Source: Trichostrongylus colubriformis (taxonomy: Eukaryota > Nematoda > Chromadorea > Rhabditida > Trichostrongylidae). From it: 64,000 nucleotides of DNA. Made by a program: the position numbers and the translations under genes. Position 1 is the stretch's first letter. Each line of letters starts with the position of its first letter. The DNA lies in assembly GCA_963978905.1 (NCBI GenBank), contig OZ022260.1, positions 4,205,725 through 4,269,724 on the forward strand, written 5' to 3'. Positions 12,741 to 23,859 of the stretch are shown here, one piece after another. Under the pieces are notes generated by a model, which saw only the letters and a program-made list of their open reading frames with translations, was not told where the DNA came from and searched no databases.

Positions 12741-12741
12741 G

Positions 12742-15700
12742 ATGAGTAGCGCGGCAAGTGCGACACAACGTCTTCAGCCCAAACGTCAAACGCTCGATGA
12801 GGCATATGCACCACCGGCGAATTTTCTAGAAATCGAAGTGGTGAATCCGATTACGCATGGAGTGGGAAAAATGCGCTACACGGACTATGAGATTAGACTT
12901 AGAGTGAGTCACGTGTATGAAGCTTTTGTTTAATTTGTCACCGCTGCTGTGAATCACGCGCGAAGTTGTACTTGTGGGCGGTGTTTAACCCTCTTTTCCT
13001 GTTGGTTGTGTTATATTCGTATAGCTAAAGGGGATTTTAATAAGGAACACAGTGAGTGGTTTCGTGAGCCTGAATGTTGTTTAGAGTTGGCGTTTGTATG
13101 AGCGAACTGAATCAGGCGAAAGGGATAAATATGTAGCGGTCACAGTGGTGCTTTGGCGTCCTTGAAATCCTAGCCCGTCTGTTTGATTGGTTGTTAACAA
13201 CCGAAAGCTCCCGGGTCAAGGTATAAATACATTTGTCAATCCGGCGGCTCAGAGTTGGTGGGTATGTGTCTGTGTGTTTGTCCGGAAATTCATAACTCAC
13301 GTACCTGCAATCACGGGATCTTTTTTTTGGGGTGGTAGGGTGGCTTAAACAGTGGCTGATTAAAACTGTCAAAGAATGTATTCTATTCCGACCAAAAAGC
13401 AACTATTTGCTGCAATTTTTCATGTTTGTTTTTGATTTGTATGTCTTCTTAAAGTATTTAGTTGGATTAACCATTTTCCAAGTTAACGAAAAGTGTGTAT
13501 GGTCTCGATTACGTGCGTCATTACACGACCTTTTGATAGTCACCGCTTCTGAGGGTTTCTTCTCAAACCAGGGTTTCTTTCTAGTACACCAACTTTGCTG
13601 GGTCCAACATTGCGCGTATCATACTTCGGGGTGCAAAGCGAGCTCATTTAAAATCACTATCAGCGATGAAAGATTGAGTTTATTTTGCAAAATTATTATG
13701 CTATAGGTTGCGTTCAGTGTTGTGCGCCAGTAAAACTGGTGTTTAATAAAGTATTCATTTAGGTGTCAATTCTGCGGTAATCATTAGGCGAGGGAAGTGT
13801 CTTTGGTGGGTTCTACATCAAGCTGTCCTCATACTCAACTGAGTGGAATTTCGGCGTAGCAGCGTATCCGTGAATTGAGATTTTTGGCGATGCCTTATAT
13901 GTAGCACTGCATTAAGGCAAATTTACGAAATCGCATATGATCCTATCCAGAATCCCAAATCGCGGATACTCGGATACTCTCATTTTCCGATCGATGCTTA
14001 TCTTTTTTTTTTGATGCTAGAAATCAAAAATCTGATGGCGAGCTGTGTTGTTTTGCCTGCCTTTTCTCTGAGAATCTCATTATTTTGTGGTCGTTAAGTA
14101 CATGATTATGAGAGTTCGGGGTATTCAATGCTGTTGAAAATGGAACTCCACAGAAAGTTTGGAGCTTGAAAAGAAAGTCAGGAAGCGTTAGAATTTTCGT
14201 TCTCACTTCTCCTCGTCTCTTGTGTCTCTGTTATCTGTAAGGCAATCGCTCGTGAATATGAATTCGTTAAAGTCATTTGTTTCCAACGCGGCTTCTTCCT
14301 GTTTGCTTTATACGGTTTGCTTTACTCTTAGCGAACAAATTCATTTGAGAGGATCGACAGGGTTCATCAGCTGCTTGCAATATGTCTTTTTTTCTAGTGG
14401 GTGGACAATTTGAGATTTCTCAAAGTTTTGTAAAGGAGCTAACGGTTGGATCCGAAACACTAGGAATATCAATATTACAACAAAGTCATTTTCAAAGTCA
14501 GAAGATTTGTCCCATACTCCTTCGTTTTCCTTATTCTTGGCAGTCTGCGGTGATCTGCCCTTCATCAGGTCCCTGATCCTTTGATGGAACAGCTTTTGTA
14601 CAGAAGAAAAGCCTCTTAGCGGAATTCTTTTGTTCTGGAATATTCCCGTAACTGTTCCTAATGGATTAGGTGAAATGTGCCGCAAAGAACCTGGTAATCA
14701 ACTAAGGAGGTTATTTCCATTTGTAAGGTTCCTCGTTTCACAGATTTAGTTCAACTAAAAAGTTCGAGAACTATTTCATGTATTTTTTATCTGACGAGAA
14801 GCAGTGGCTGCGAGATCTCACGAGGAAGATGGCGCATACGAGTTCGATCCAGTTTTTAGGTATAATATAGAGTATGACCAGTTTCTAGGTATATTGTGTG
14901 AAATGGTTTAGAGTGATTGTTGGCTTAGCTCGGCATTTTTCTTATGAATCATTGTCCTGTAATGAACAGAGCATTGTTTGGGACACTGCATTTGCGTAGT
15001 CGCGCTAGCTCATCCTTTTTTTCAGTCCAATTTGCCGGTTTTCAAGCAGAAGGAGTCCAGTGTACGACGCAGATACAGCGATTTTGATTGGCTTCGCGGA
15101 GAACTGGAAAGAGATAGTAAAGTGAGTCACGTTTTTCTGTAACTGTTTCATTTTTCTCAATCTCTCACGTCCAGTTATTCGATGTTTCGTTTTAACTAAA
15201 GCTTTCAAGATACAAAACATTTTTTGCTATAGAGGGTAGTTCGTTCAGTGTGACTGTGATCTTGGCTCGTATTGATTTTTTGTGGCAATATTCCCCTTCT
15301 GTCCCGCCAACTTGTTTCGATCCAGTTCGTCGCAGTTCCCCTCTGTTTATATGTTTGCGGTAATTCGATCCTACCACTGGGAGCACATATTTCTGTGAAA
15401 TAATGAACGATAATGCCTATAAACAATGAATCCCTCCATAAACAGTGGATCAATACAACGTGACTCATGTACCAGGCTTAGGCCGTCGTCTGACTTCGCG
15501 ATTCTGCGGTTTTGCGGCGTCGCGGCTCCGCACGCAATGTTGGGGCAGTGAAGGATCTCTGGAGCGGAGTATTGCGTGCGGAAATGCGAAGCTGCAGAAT
15601 TGGGAAATCCCGAAATCTGACAGCGAACTTTCCGATATGGCGATAGATGGAAATAATTGAACATTAATCATTCAGTTTACTTTTCATTCATTTATTGTTT

Positions 15701-16824
15701 ACTTATTTGTTCTTTGTTCAGTAATACTGTAAATCTAATCGCTTTGTATGATACCGATATCAATGTATTACATGCTGGTTTTTGTTACTTGATGTTGTAG
15801 CGAAACTACGCATGCATAATAATATTATAATAATGCATTCACGGATATAAAAATCGAAGTGCTCTCTTAGTTGCTAGTGTCTCATGGAGGCTCTACAGTC
15901 GCCCTCCCTCCTCCAATGGACCGTTACTCTTTTGGAATTTTTCGGTCTGCTCATTGAAATTCAGTTTTTAAGATCGTCGTTCCTCCGTTGCCGTCTAAAT
16001 CGTTGAAGAGGCAACTTCCTTTCCGCTCTGACGATGGAATTTTCGAGGAGGAGTTTATTGAAAATCGTCGAAAAGGACTTGAAGTGTTCATTAACAAGTG
16101 AGTGAGAACGTATCCGAATTTCGGTGTTGTGATCGTCTTCGTAGGTCTGTGGAAAGAGGTTTACGCTCGAGAAGATGTGGACTTGGGTAGCTATAGCGGG
16201 TATCAACCATCGCGATTTTGGCGAATTCAGTTAGGGAACTTGCGAAGCTTTCATACTACGGCATCCGGCGTGGGCGGGCAAAGACGCAGAGTGCAATCTA
16301 AGGGACACAGAATGGATATGGGATATAGATATCGCACTCTATGCCTTCGCACATCCCGCCTGCAAGCGTCGGGAGCCGCCTTCAAAGCCGATACCGTAAA
16401 GTATGGAGACCGCCTTTGCATTATACAGTCGGTTTGTATTTCGCAATACGGCGTACGGCGCTATGCGTGCAAGCGAGGAGAGCTGTACGGAGTTGATCAT
16501 GAAACGATTGTTGCGTATTGCGACTAAAATAGAAGGCGAAGGTATATAGGTAAAATAAGGCAGGATGCGCGAAATGCTGTCGGAATTACACTTTGAAAGA
16601 TAAGAAGAGACAAAGTGGAATTACAGGGAGAACAGCGGGATAAGGAAGCACTATTGCTGGGAAGAAAATAATATGCAAAATCTTTTTTATTGTACGCACT
16701 GATTGGATTGACTTTCAGGGTAGCCGGACATCCTCTGGCGCAGAATGAACGCTCTTTACATATCTTTTTACAAGAGCCGATGATCGACCGTAATTATGTG
16801 CCAGGCAAAATTAGACCAACGTAA
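12742..16824 (+). CDS. snx-3: Sorting nexin 3 (PX-domain, retromer cargo adaptor)
   Basis: SNX3 binds PI3P on early endosomes through its PX domain and works with retromer to recycle cargo such as Wntless. Four exons join in phase: 12742-12903, 15026-15121, 15973-16097, 16719-16824, stop TAA at 16822. The product is 162 aa, the same length as human SNX3. The PX core is complete: RRRYSDF places Arg70 and Tyr71, and Lys95 and Arg118 also fall at the positions known to contact PI3P in the human protein. The PPLP loop and C-terminal LAQNERSLHIFLQEP helix are present. Intron 1 is 2.1 kb, introns 2 and 3 are 851 and 621 bp; introns 2 and 3 hold repeat-like DNA. There is no frame damage. The start at 12742 is chosen because an acceptor lies directly in front and family members begin just there. 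A distant AATAAA occurs at 17533. Confidence 0.96.
14341..14685 (-). CDS. Possible exon nested in SNX3 intron 1 (weak)
   Basis: A 114-codon minus-strand open frame lies inside the long first intron of SNX3. A possible acceptor (ATTCCAG, near 14637) is followed by NKRIPLRGFSSVQKLFHQRI and a basic/acidic mix that reads like real protein, and a GTAATA donor-like site occurs near 14489. I recognise no family and found no matching upstream or downstream exon. It may be a chance frame or a transposon remnant. Confidence 0.2.
   Translation of the reverse strand: MRHISPNPLGTVTGIFQNKRIPLRGFSSVQKLFHQRIRDLMKGRSPQTAKNKENEGVWDKSSDFENDFVVILIFLVFRIQPLAPLQNFEKSQIVHPLEKKTYCKQLMNPVDPLK
15477..15626. mobile_element. 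MITE family B, copy 2 (in SNX3 intron 2)
   Basis: About 150 bp with inverted ends of the type TAGGCCGTCGTCTGACTTCG at the left and a diverged complement at the right. The interior has a mirrored TTCCGCACGC-like block. It is the same family as 26841-26987 and the fragment at 10383-10480. Confidence 0.6.
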
Positions 16825-18080
16825 AGTCGGTGATCCCATCGGTTTTGTAAACGTTTTGATCATGAACAAATTTCCAACTGTCCTTTCTATTTCGAAATTT
16901 GTTACATTTGGATGAAATAACAGCTGGGCTACCTTCCTACCATGTGATGATCAATTATCTACGAACTTTCCATTTTTTTTCTGCTCTCGTTACTGTTTTC
17001 AAGCGGTCTGATAACTTAATGTAGTTATTTGTCTATCCATCGCTCAACTTATTTGTCGTTTCCGATTGCTGTGCTACAACATTAGAATGTTTTTTAACGT
17101 TGAAAAGCACCTTTTATCTTCTAATCTTCATTTTTGTTACAGAGCTTACAGTAATTATAGTTAATATCGATTTTCGCCACTCTCATGTGCAGATCGTTGA
17201 TTGTTTTATCACTCCCAGTCTGCATGTCCTCTTTCATATTGATTTTTAACTATATGTGATTTGCGGACGTTTTAACCAGTAGCCTCACTTGAAATGCATA
17301 TTGCTGGACTGATACACAACAGTATTGTATCTGTGTTTGAAATTGTAACAGAATGTTGGTTTCATATCGTTCTAAGTATTGTAAATAATGCGCATAGTAG
17401 AGAGAGATGTGAAAATCTGGGGCGGTCAGTTCTCGTAGTTGTAAAGAAAGGTAATGATTTTACGAGGTTCATACCGTTGATAGCAGTAGATCGTGATACC
17501 ATTTTGATTTTTATGCGTGTCCGTTTTATTTGAATAAATTATTGCTACAGTGGTCTCGAATCCGAGTCCTGCCGGATGTTCGGCAACTTCCTTTGAAGTA
17601 ATCGGACGTAGTCGGCGTATAACATTTTGTTCTCGCTGAGTGAAAGAAGTGTTATCATAATTCTCTTTCTCTCTTCCTTTTTTCGTTTTATTTTACCCTA
17701 CGATCAGCCACGAGATTGACATCGACTTTGAGCAGTTCCAATTGAAATCCTTTAAATTTTGTTTTCTTGCATTGGCAAGCTAAAGCCAGTACACATCCAG
17801 GTGTCGAGGAAATTAGCCGCTTCACTGCGGTCATCCAAATATATATTCATTTTGTATTTCCTCACTGGGTTTTCTGTGGAATACCGTCCGCTTTTACCCA
17901 GTGAAAGCTCAAAATTCTAGTACTTGTCGATGACCTCTGCAGGTACGACCCCCTCCTGATACGACCCCCCCATGTCGAGCAATTCTCGATTCTGAGTGTA
18001 TCCTGATTAGAGTAGAAGATCCCTGTGTGAGACCATTTGCTCTCGGCCATTCTCACTTTGTCATCCTCTATCTGTGATAG
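16825..18080. other. SNX3 downstream region, AT-rich, no gene
   Basis: This contains the SNX3 3' UTR and then AT-rich sequence. A 79-codon plus-strand frame (17294-17533) has no domain, no splice context and ends on the AATAAA-like site, so it was not called. Confidence 0.3.
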
Positions 18081-18270
18081 TATCGTTAAGACACGACTCC
18101 ACGCCGTAGCGTGTAGTGCGCTATGTGAGCTAGGTGAGTTGGGTCCTGAAGGAGTTGTGTATAAACTGAGGCCTTGGTTACGGCAATCGCTTCTGGACCC
18201 AATTTTCCCTAGCTGCCATGCATCGCGCGGTTCGCCACACCTCGCGACATGAAATGCTGTCCTAACGATA
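18081..18270. mobile_element. MITE family N, copy 2
   Basis: About 190 bp from TATCGTTAAGACA to TGTCCTAACGATA, an inverted terminal pair matching the left end of the 9309-9505 copy. The interior is CG-rich and unrelated to any gene. Confidence 0.6.
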
Positions 18271-18381
18271 CTCATCTTATCCTATTTTGTCATAGCAAAA
18301 CTGTTCTACCAAGCGTACTCACAAGTAGATTCAATTCGTAGTGGCATATAAACTACCTAAAGCTGCCTTAGTAATAAGCTG

Positions 18382-18557
18382 TTAGGCCGTGGTCATACTC
18401 ACCGCAGGCAGGGCGTGGCTGCCTTCACATACAGCGAAGGAGAGCATCACGTGGGAGGTGCGAGATGAGACAATGAGGCACGATGGCATCAGCGGAGACG
18501 CAGATATATGCAGCCACGCCCTGCCGCCGGCATCGCAAAGTACGATCGCTGCCTTAC
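18382..18557. mobile_element. MITE family C, copy 2
   Basis: About 175 bp beginning TTAGGCCGTGGTCATACTCA and ending with a diverged complement. It has the same inner GCAGGGCGTGGCTGC block and mirrored CAGCCACGCCCTGC as the other family C copies. Confidence 0.7.
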
Positions 18558-18875
18558 GAAGCCTAATTAATATCTGAATGTGTAAAATAACCCTTTTAGA
18601 CTTCAGCGGTTCATTCAAAAACTGAAAAACGGCTTTTAGTGTTTTTTGAATAACTTTTGCGCCTCATACTGTTTTTTTACACACTCAAATACCTAAAGCT
18701 GCAACTTCTCTCTTTCCTTGCGATTTTGTTCCTTTGATCTTCCATGTCAGGTCTTGGTTACTTCACCAAGCATTGTAAGAACAGAAATTTCATCTTCGAT
18801 ATAGAAACGTTTTCAAAGGATTTATTGAAGTAGTATTTTTAAATTGTAGAAAAAGCCTATAGAAGTAGAGATCTC

Positions 18876-21800
18876 TCATTTTTTGTTCACCGTCGCCAGT
18901 GCTTGTGTTGGTGCAGGTGCTACAGAGGCAGTCGCTGTCGGCGCCCGTGCCGGTGCAGGAGCTGCCTGAGCAGGCACTGCCGGTGCTCGTGCTGGGGCCG
19001 GTGCCTGTGAAGGCGCTGTCGGGGCTGGTGCCGGTGCAGGAGCTGCCGGAGCAGGTGCTGTCGGTGCTCTTGCCGGGGCCGGTGCCGGTGCAGGCACTGC
19101 CGGAGCAGGCGCTGTCGGTGCTCGTGCTGGAGCTGCTGGAGCAGGCGCTGTCGGTGCTCGTGCCGGAGCTGCTGCCTGTGCAGGTGCTGTCGGGGCAGGC
19201 GCTGTTGGTGCCCGTGCCGGAGCCGGTGCCTGTGAAGGGGCTGCAGGTGCCGGTGCTTGTGTCGGTACAGGTGCCAGCGTCGTCCGTGCTTGGGCTGGTG
19301 GCGGTTTTTGCAGGCTGGAGGGCACTGCCTTTTCGTGTGCGAGTGGATCGTAAGTTGTTATGGGTCTGAGGCTGTTCGCCGGTGGTTGCTGAAATAATTC
19401 TTTTAGTGGTAAGGACGTTATTCATCACTAAAGCTTGAAGCCTTACAGTTGTTTGAGAATTCCTCAATCAGTGCATTAGGCCTAACATAAGCCTCATCTC
19501 GGATATCTGATTGAAGTCATTCTGTCCGCCCTCCCTTACGGGCACATTCTACACCTACCGGAGTGCGAGCGTGATCGCGGTAGGACGTTGAGAGCATTCA
19601 TAATAGAGAGCGCGTAGGGCGCACAACGCCCTTCCACCAATGACGAACAAGATCCTGCCCGTTTCCAAGCCACGGGGCGTACTGTTGATGTGGAAATGAA
19701 CCCTCCAGTCACGATCTCATTATCCAGAATAGAACTCCCTATGCGCTTTTGGGTGTTCTTCATGGGACTTTTAGACGTGTGCCACCAGGACAGAAAATCC
19801 GCGTTGCGTCATGCGTGCGATCTAATGAGTGAGTGCTGTGCACGCCGTCATGGTGGCGTCCTAAAACGATGACCAACTTTTTCATTCGTAATCGCTTTAG
19901 GTGCCATACAGTATCGTGCACCCGAATTCATTGTCTTCATGGCACAAAAACCAGGACTTCTTGGCAAATGATAACCGTTCAAAAATTACATTTGTGCTGC
20001 AACCGCCTGGTGCTAAAAGGCTCATTTCTCGTTCTTCTGGACGATCAACCGGCACCATTTGTGTACGTTGTTCTGGTTTCTGTAATATTTATATTTATTC
20101 TGAAAGGTTATTCAATGCAAAATTCATCTGCAAAATGCAAATCAGATTTTTCTTTGGATTTTGGAAAATGTAACATGGAAGAGTATGATGGTATAGTTGT
20201 GAGAAGGTGCGCCACAGTTGGCCGCCCTCTTGATAGGACTCCGCCTCCGAAGGGACGTGCTATCCGCTGTGAATGGCCGACACTTGTGACAGCTGCGCAT
20301 GTTTTCGATTGGAACGGCTATGATACGACGTTCCGCCAAGCACGCCCATAGCAAAGCCGTGGTGGAATGGTTTCCTGTTTCTGAGACTCTCGATCGCCCC
20401 GTTTCAATTTCTTTCATCTGTTGCGTTTCTGAATTGCCGTCCATTTTTAATGTCAAATAATCTACTGTCTTTAAAAAAAACCGGGAGGAGTAAATTGGGC
20501 TGGTTGTGGAATGTGAAAGTAGGGGTGCTCCGCAGTGTAGCAGTAGAGAAAAAACTAAATAGAACGGCGAAAAAACCGAAAAATAGGATCCCAAAATCCC
20601 ATCCTCTCTTTCGCGCCCTCTGCGTCACCAGTCGCGGGTGGACTGCAGACGGGAGGAGAGGCTTAATCAGCCCCTGGAACATCGTTTCGCCCTCGCCGCT
20701 AATTCGTCCGGCTGATGATCTGCAGAACTTAGCTCGTGCTGCGGGTCGTAATAAGATCCCAAGCCGCGCCTTTTTGAAGGCGAATCTCGCTACTCATCAC
20801 CTCTTCTGAAGTGTCAGGTTTGTTCTCAAAGAATAGGTATTTCCAATTCTCACCTTCTCCATACCCCTCCAGGTGCCTTCAAGCACGGAAGGTTTGCTGG
20901 GAACTCATTGTCAGTATACTATGCTAACAATAAGACGAGTGATGTGAGTAAGTATAACTTACTAGTGGAGGTGCGGGAGGTTTATTTTTTTGACTCTCTT
21001 GTCTGACGTCCCCGAGAGGTTTTTTTGGATTGTAAATGAATACATTATCTTCCAAAGATCTCAGCTGCAAATGTTAACACACTTAGTGAATTACCTTGAA
21101 GAAAGTCAAAGACGTGGCGTAATACTTCAAGACTTTGAAGACTTTGAAGCAGTGTTTATACTCGGCGACGCAATCATTTGTTGCAAGGCAATGCAGTGTC
21201 GGAAACCTAGTGCCCCGAGATCAATGTGATCAATGGCGCACGTGATGATTTGGACAAAGTAGTTACATAAAAGGTAGGAAAGCAATAACTACATGATAAC
21301 AATCCTAATCAGAAAATAATTAGTTTGGGTATAAAACTTCAAAAATCAAGAGTGCAAGCAATGTACGCAATCACACGCGAAGAAATCCGCCGCGCCGCTC
21401 GTCGTGCGCGGCCGCGCGGAAGTGCGACATAAGGTTACACAGCCTCGCACGACGAAACACTTAGCGTAGCGATAGCGTCGCCGAGCTTGACAAACACCGG
21501 CAGCTTTGCATTTATTTTTTTGAATTTGTTTTGTTTTTTGCATTTGTTTACCTATAGCCTAATAGGATATAGTGCCACTCATGAAAGGACTCAAACTATC
21601 TTACATCTGTCTTCAAAACACTCTTGTTTTCGTCCACGAATTTCTTTACATTCGACATATTGTAACCACTAAATGGTGTCTCTTCAGCATTTTCGGCCGA
21701 AGCTTGCGTTTGCATGATATTCGGTTCTTTTGAGGCTGTGCCTGTTTTTTCTGTTGAGACACTAGTCGATCGGATAGGCTCTGAAAATCTTGTATTCGAA

Positions 21801-22829
21801 TGGCAGAAACATTTAGTGACAGCATACGAAATGTACCTTTGGAATCACGGGAGTTCTCCTTTGGTCCCTGCAAGAAGTGTGAATTTGGCAGTCTGCATAA
21901 CAATGGAATAGGTAGTGTCCAGAGTTAGCGATTACACTGCGTCTTAGGCGATCAGGCGATTGAGCGATCAGGCGTATCATCTTAATCAATACGTATCCCA
22001 TCCCTTTCACCTTATCGCCTTTTTGCCCGATCGCCTATTCTTGTGGTTGCCTAATTATGGGTAAGCCTAATCGATTTTCTTCTTGCCTGATCGCCAGAAT
22101 CGCGAACTATGAACAATGCTATAAGCAGCTAGCAGAGGCATTGTGTACTGGTAGGTCGTAATGTCCAGAAATCCAGGTGGCTTCATGGACTGGACGCGTG
22201 CGAGACTACTGCGGAGTCTAATGAGGTAGGGTGTAGCAGTCATAGTAACACGGGCTGTAGGCCTGATTTCTCATAGAGACAGTGCATACGTTCTCGTGGT
22301 CGGGATATTTCCTTCTCTGATACGAGCAGTTGTTGATTATGAGGCGCATCCACAGCCATCTTTGAGTGGGGGTCGCGAAGTCAAATTTCCCAGCGGCGCG
22401 CGCGACGAGCGGCGCGGTGGGTGCGAGTGCCAGTGGCAGGGCATGGCAGCCTTCAAAGCGAGGCAGTGTGGCATGAGTGGAAGCGCAGATGTGACGCAGT
22501 CACGCTCGGCCGGCTCCCAAGGACAATCGATACTGGTAGCGCCGCGAGTGCACCGCCATAGAGTGGAAATTCGACCTCGCGAACCCTACCCCATCCTTGT
22601 TGTGTAGGTCTTTGTACTGCTTAATATATGAGTATCTCAGTACTTAACTGAAAACATACCGCTTTTTTAGGCTTGGTGTTTTTGTTACAGATTGTAATCA
22701 TAAACTGAAAAGTTCATGAGTCACATTGGCTGCACTGCATCACAATGAAACTTTGTGTACCTGTGTAAAGAGTGCAATTAACCATAGGTAATGTATTGAG
22801 AAGTAGTTTGAAAGGATACATTGCCACAT
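18876..22829 (-). CDS. Unrecognised membrane-anchored protein, paralogue 1, Pro/Ala-rich tail
   Basis: Seven exons join in phase: 22829-22761, 22704-22660, 21867-21837, 21780-21605, 21064-20963, 20079-19990, 19388-18876, giving 341 aa. The model rests on exon-by-exon similarity with the gene at 26201-32212 at the same intron phases. The N-terminus is a hydrophobic segment (about 4-29) followed by lysines, so it is probably a signal anchor with a cytoplasmic tail. Conserved blocks are SIHYLWL, SGYNMSNVKKF...KTD, LRSLED..YNPKKPLGDVR and PEQRTQM...EMSLLAPGG. The last exon adds ITTYDPL and then about 130 residues almost entirely Ala and Pro in short repeats. A TTTTTAG acceptor lies 18 bases before the ATG, consistent with trans-splicing, and AATAAA lies about 50 bases past the stop. 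I do not recognise the family; it may be nematode-specific. Function unknown. Confidence 0.72.
19016..19270. repeat. Low-complexity Ala/Pro-coding repeat
   Basis: A GC-rich run of degenerate GCA/CCG-type codon repeats, inside the last exon of paralogue 1. Because the repeat unit lacks stops in several frames, the plus strand and a second minus frame (Ser/Thr/Gly/Cys-rich) are also open. Only the Ala/Pro frame connects in phase to the upstream exons and is taken as coding. Confidence 0.7.
21944..22100. mobile_element. MITE family I, copy 1 (intron 2 of paralogue 1)
   Basis: About 155 bp rich in GCGATCAGGCG and its complement CGCCTGATCGC, arranged as an imperfect palindrome around an ATCC..CCTTATCGCC centre. 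It ends 76 bases before exon 3. A copy at the corresponding spot in paralogue 2 is at 31197-31345. Confidence 0.65.
22366..22592. mobile_element. MITE family D, copy 1
   Basis: About 227 bp, ends TGGGGGTCGCGAAGTCAAAT and a diverged complement (ATTCGACCTCGCGAACCC). The interior shares GGTGGGTGCGAGTGCCAGTG, a GTGTGGCATGAGTGG block and a central CACGC with the copies at 23004 and 39158. It lies in intron 2 of paralogue 1. Confidence 0.75.
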
Positions 22830-23003
22830 TGTGACTGGCTGGACAAGCTAAAAATGAACCATCCTTCAATGGTGTTGTTGTCTCAGGCCTCTTGGAACTT
22901 ATCAAAACAACAGCTTTATTGATGACAGTTTTTTCAGGGAGGAGTATAAGACGGTTTGGATGTTTGTACTACCAACGTTAGAAAGTGGGCCCTGGTGCTA
23001 TCT

Positions 23004-23242
23004 GGGTGTGTGCAGATATGACGGGGAACCGCGTGGCCGCCCGCGGCGAGCGGCGCGGCGGGTGCGAGTGCCAGTGGTGGGGCATGGCACCTTCAAGCGA
23101 GGCAGTGTGGCATGGGTGGAAGCGCAGAGGTGAAGCAGCCACGCTCTGCCGGGCTCTCAGGGAAATCGATGCGGCAAGTCGTGCTGATGGCGCCGCGAGT
23201 GGAACGCCGCGAAGCGATTCCCCGTCATATCTACACACACCC
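23004..23242. mobile_element. MITE family D, copy 2
   Basis: About 239 bp with ends GGGTGTGTGCAGATATGACG and its near-perfect complement. The core matches family D but the terminal ~25 bases differ from copies 1 and 3, so the tips have been replaced or evolved separately. It lies upstream of paralogue 1. Confidence 0.7.
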
Positions 23243-23859
23243 AACAGTATGAAGTAAGTGGACCAAATCGCGTATCATAACCCATAACCCACTAGAAACA
23301 CCGTAGTGATCTCACTGTAATGTCGCTGTGAATACAGCTTATCATTGTGCTCACATTATCGTTCCGTGAGTAGGCACTCAAACGTTGTCATATTCGAAGG
23401 TGATTCAAGGATACGGTATGACGCCTTCTTAGTGAACCGCTACGTATCGTAGATTCGCATAGGACTACTCGATAAAGCCCGGAGGGCTGGCATAGGAAAC
23501 ACGGTCTCTCTGCTTGGTCTGGAGGATTTCTATTAGAAATGTGTTACTTTTTTGTCTGATCTTTACTGCTTTCAGTCTTTGAGGAAGAATTCCTTTTTAT
23601 TTCTTTACCAGTTGGCTGAAGCACACTGTGTGCGAGACACCTTGTGGGTCGGTAAGTCGATTAAAATTGTTTTTTTCATAAGGACAGGGTATTTCAGTGT
23701 TCGCTCCACTCACCGAGGAAGTGGTTTAACGTGGTGCATGGGTGCTCCTTACTTCTTATCCCATGCCTTACCCATCCGAAACTTCTTCCTATCTCCACAG
23801 GTTGTTTTCATGTAGCGTCCAAGCCCTGTCCAACACCATGAATGCTCCGCCCACCGTGT

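Larger units (their letters stand above)
10955..12741. promoter_or_regulatory. Head-to-head intergenic region between RAD54 and SNX3
   Basis: This 1.8 kb separates the divergent starts of RAD54 (minus) and the sorting nexin (plus), so it should hold both promoters. On the minus strand an acceptor-like ATTCCAG lies about 40 bases before the RAD54 ATG and could be its spliced-leader site. An in-frame upstream ATG for SNX3 occurs at 12688 but is probably removed by trans-splicing at 12739/12740. No open frame with recognisable content was found. Confidence 0.5.

Noticed and set aside
12688..12741. Upstream in-frame ATG extending SNX3 by 18 residues
   Set aside because: A strong acceptor lies between it and the conserved start, and family members start at 12742.
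16102..16527. 141-aa plus frame inside SNX3 intron 3
   Set aside because: It overlaps the end of SNX3 exon 3 and then a CG-rich repeat-like patch; no domain.
18899..19369. 156-aa Leu/Val-rich plus frame
   Set aside because: Opposite-strand reading of the same repeat; no splice or domain evidence.
18790..19467. 225-aa Ser/Thr/Gly/Cys-rich minus frame
   Set aside because: It is a shadow of the Ala/Pro repeat in another frame; it does not join in phase to the conserved upstream exons.
20142..20594. 150-aa minus frame in intron 5 of paralogue 1
   Set aside because: No splice sites in phase with the flanking exons and no counterpart in paralogue 2.
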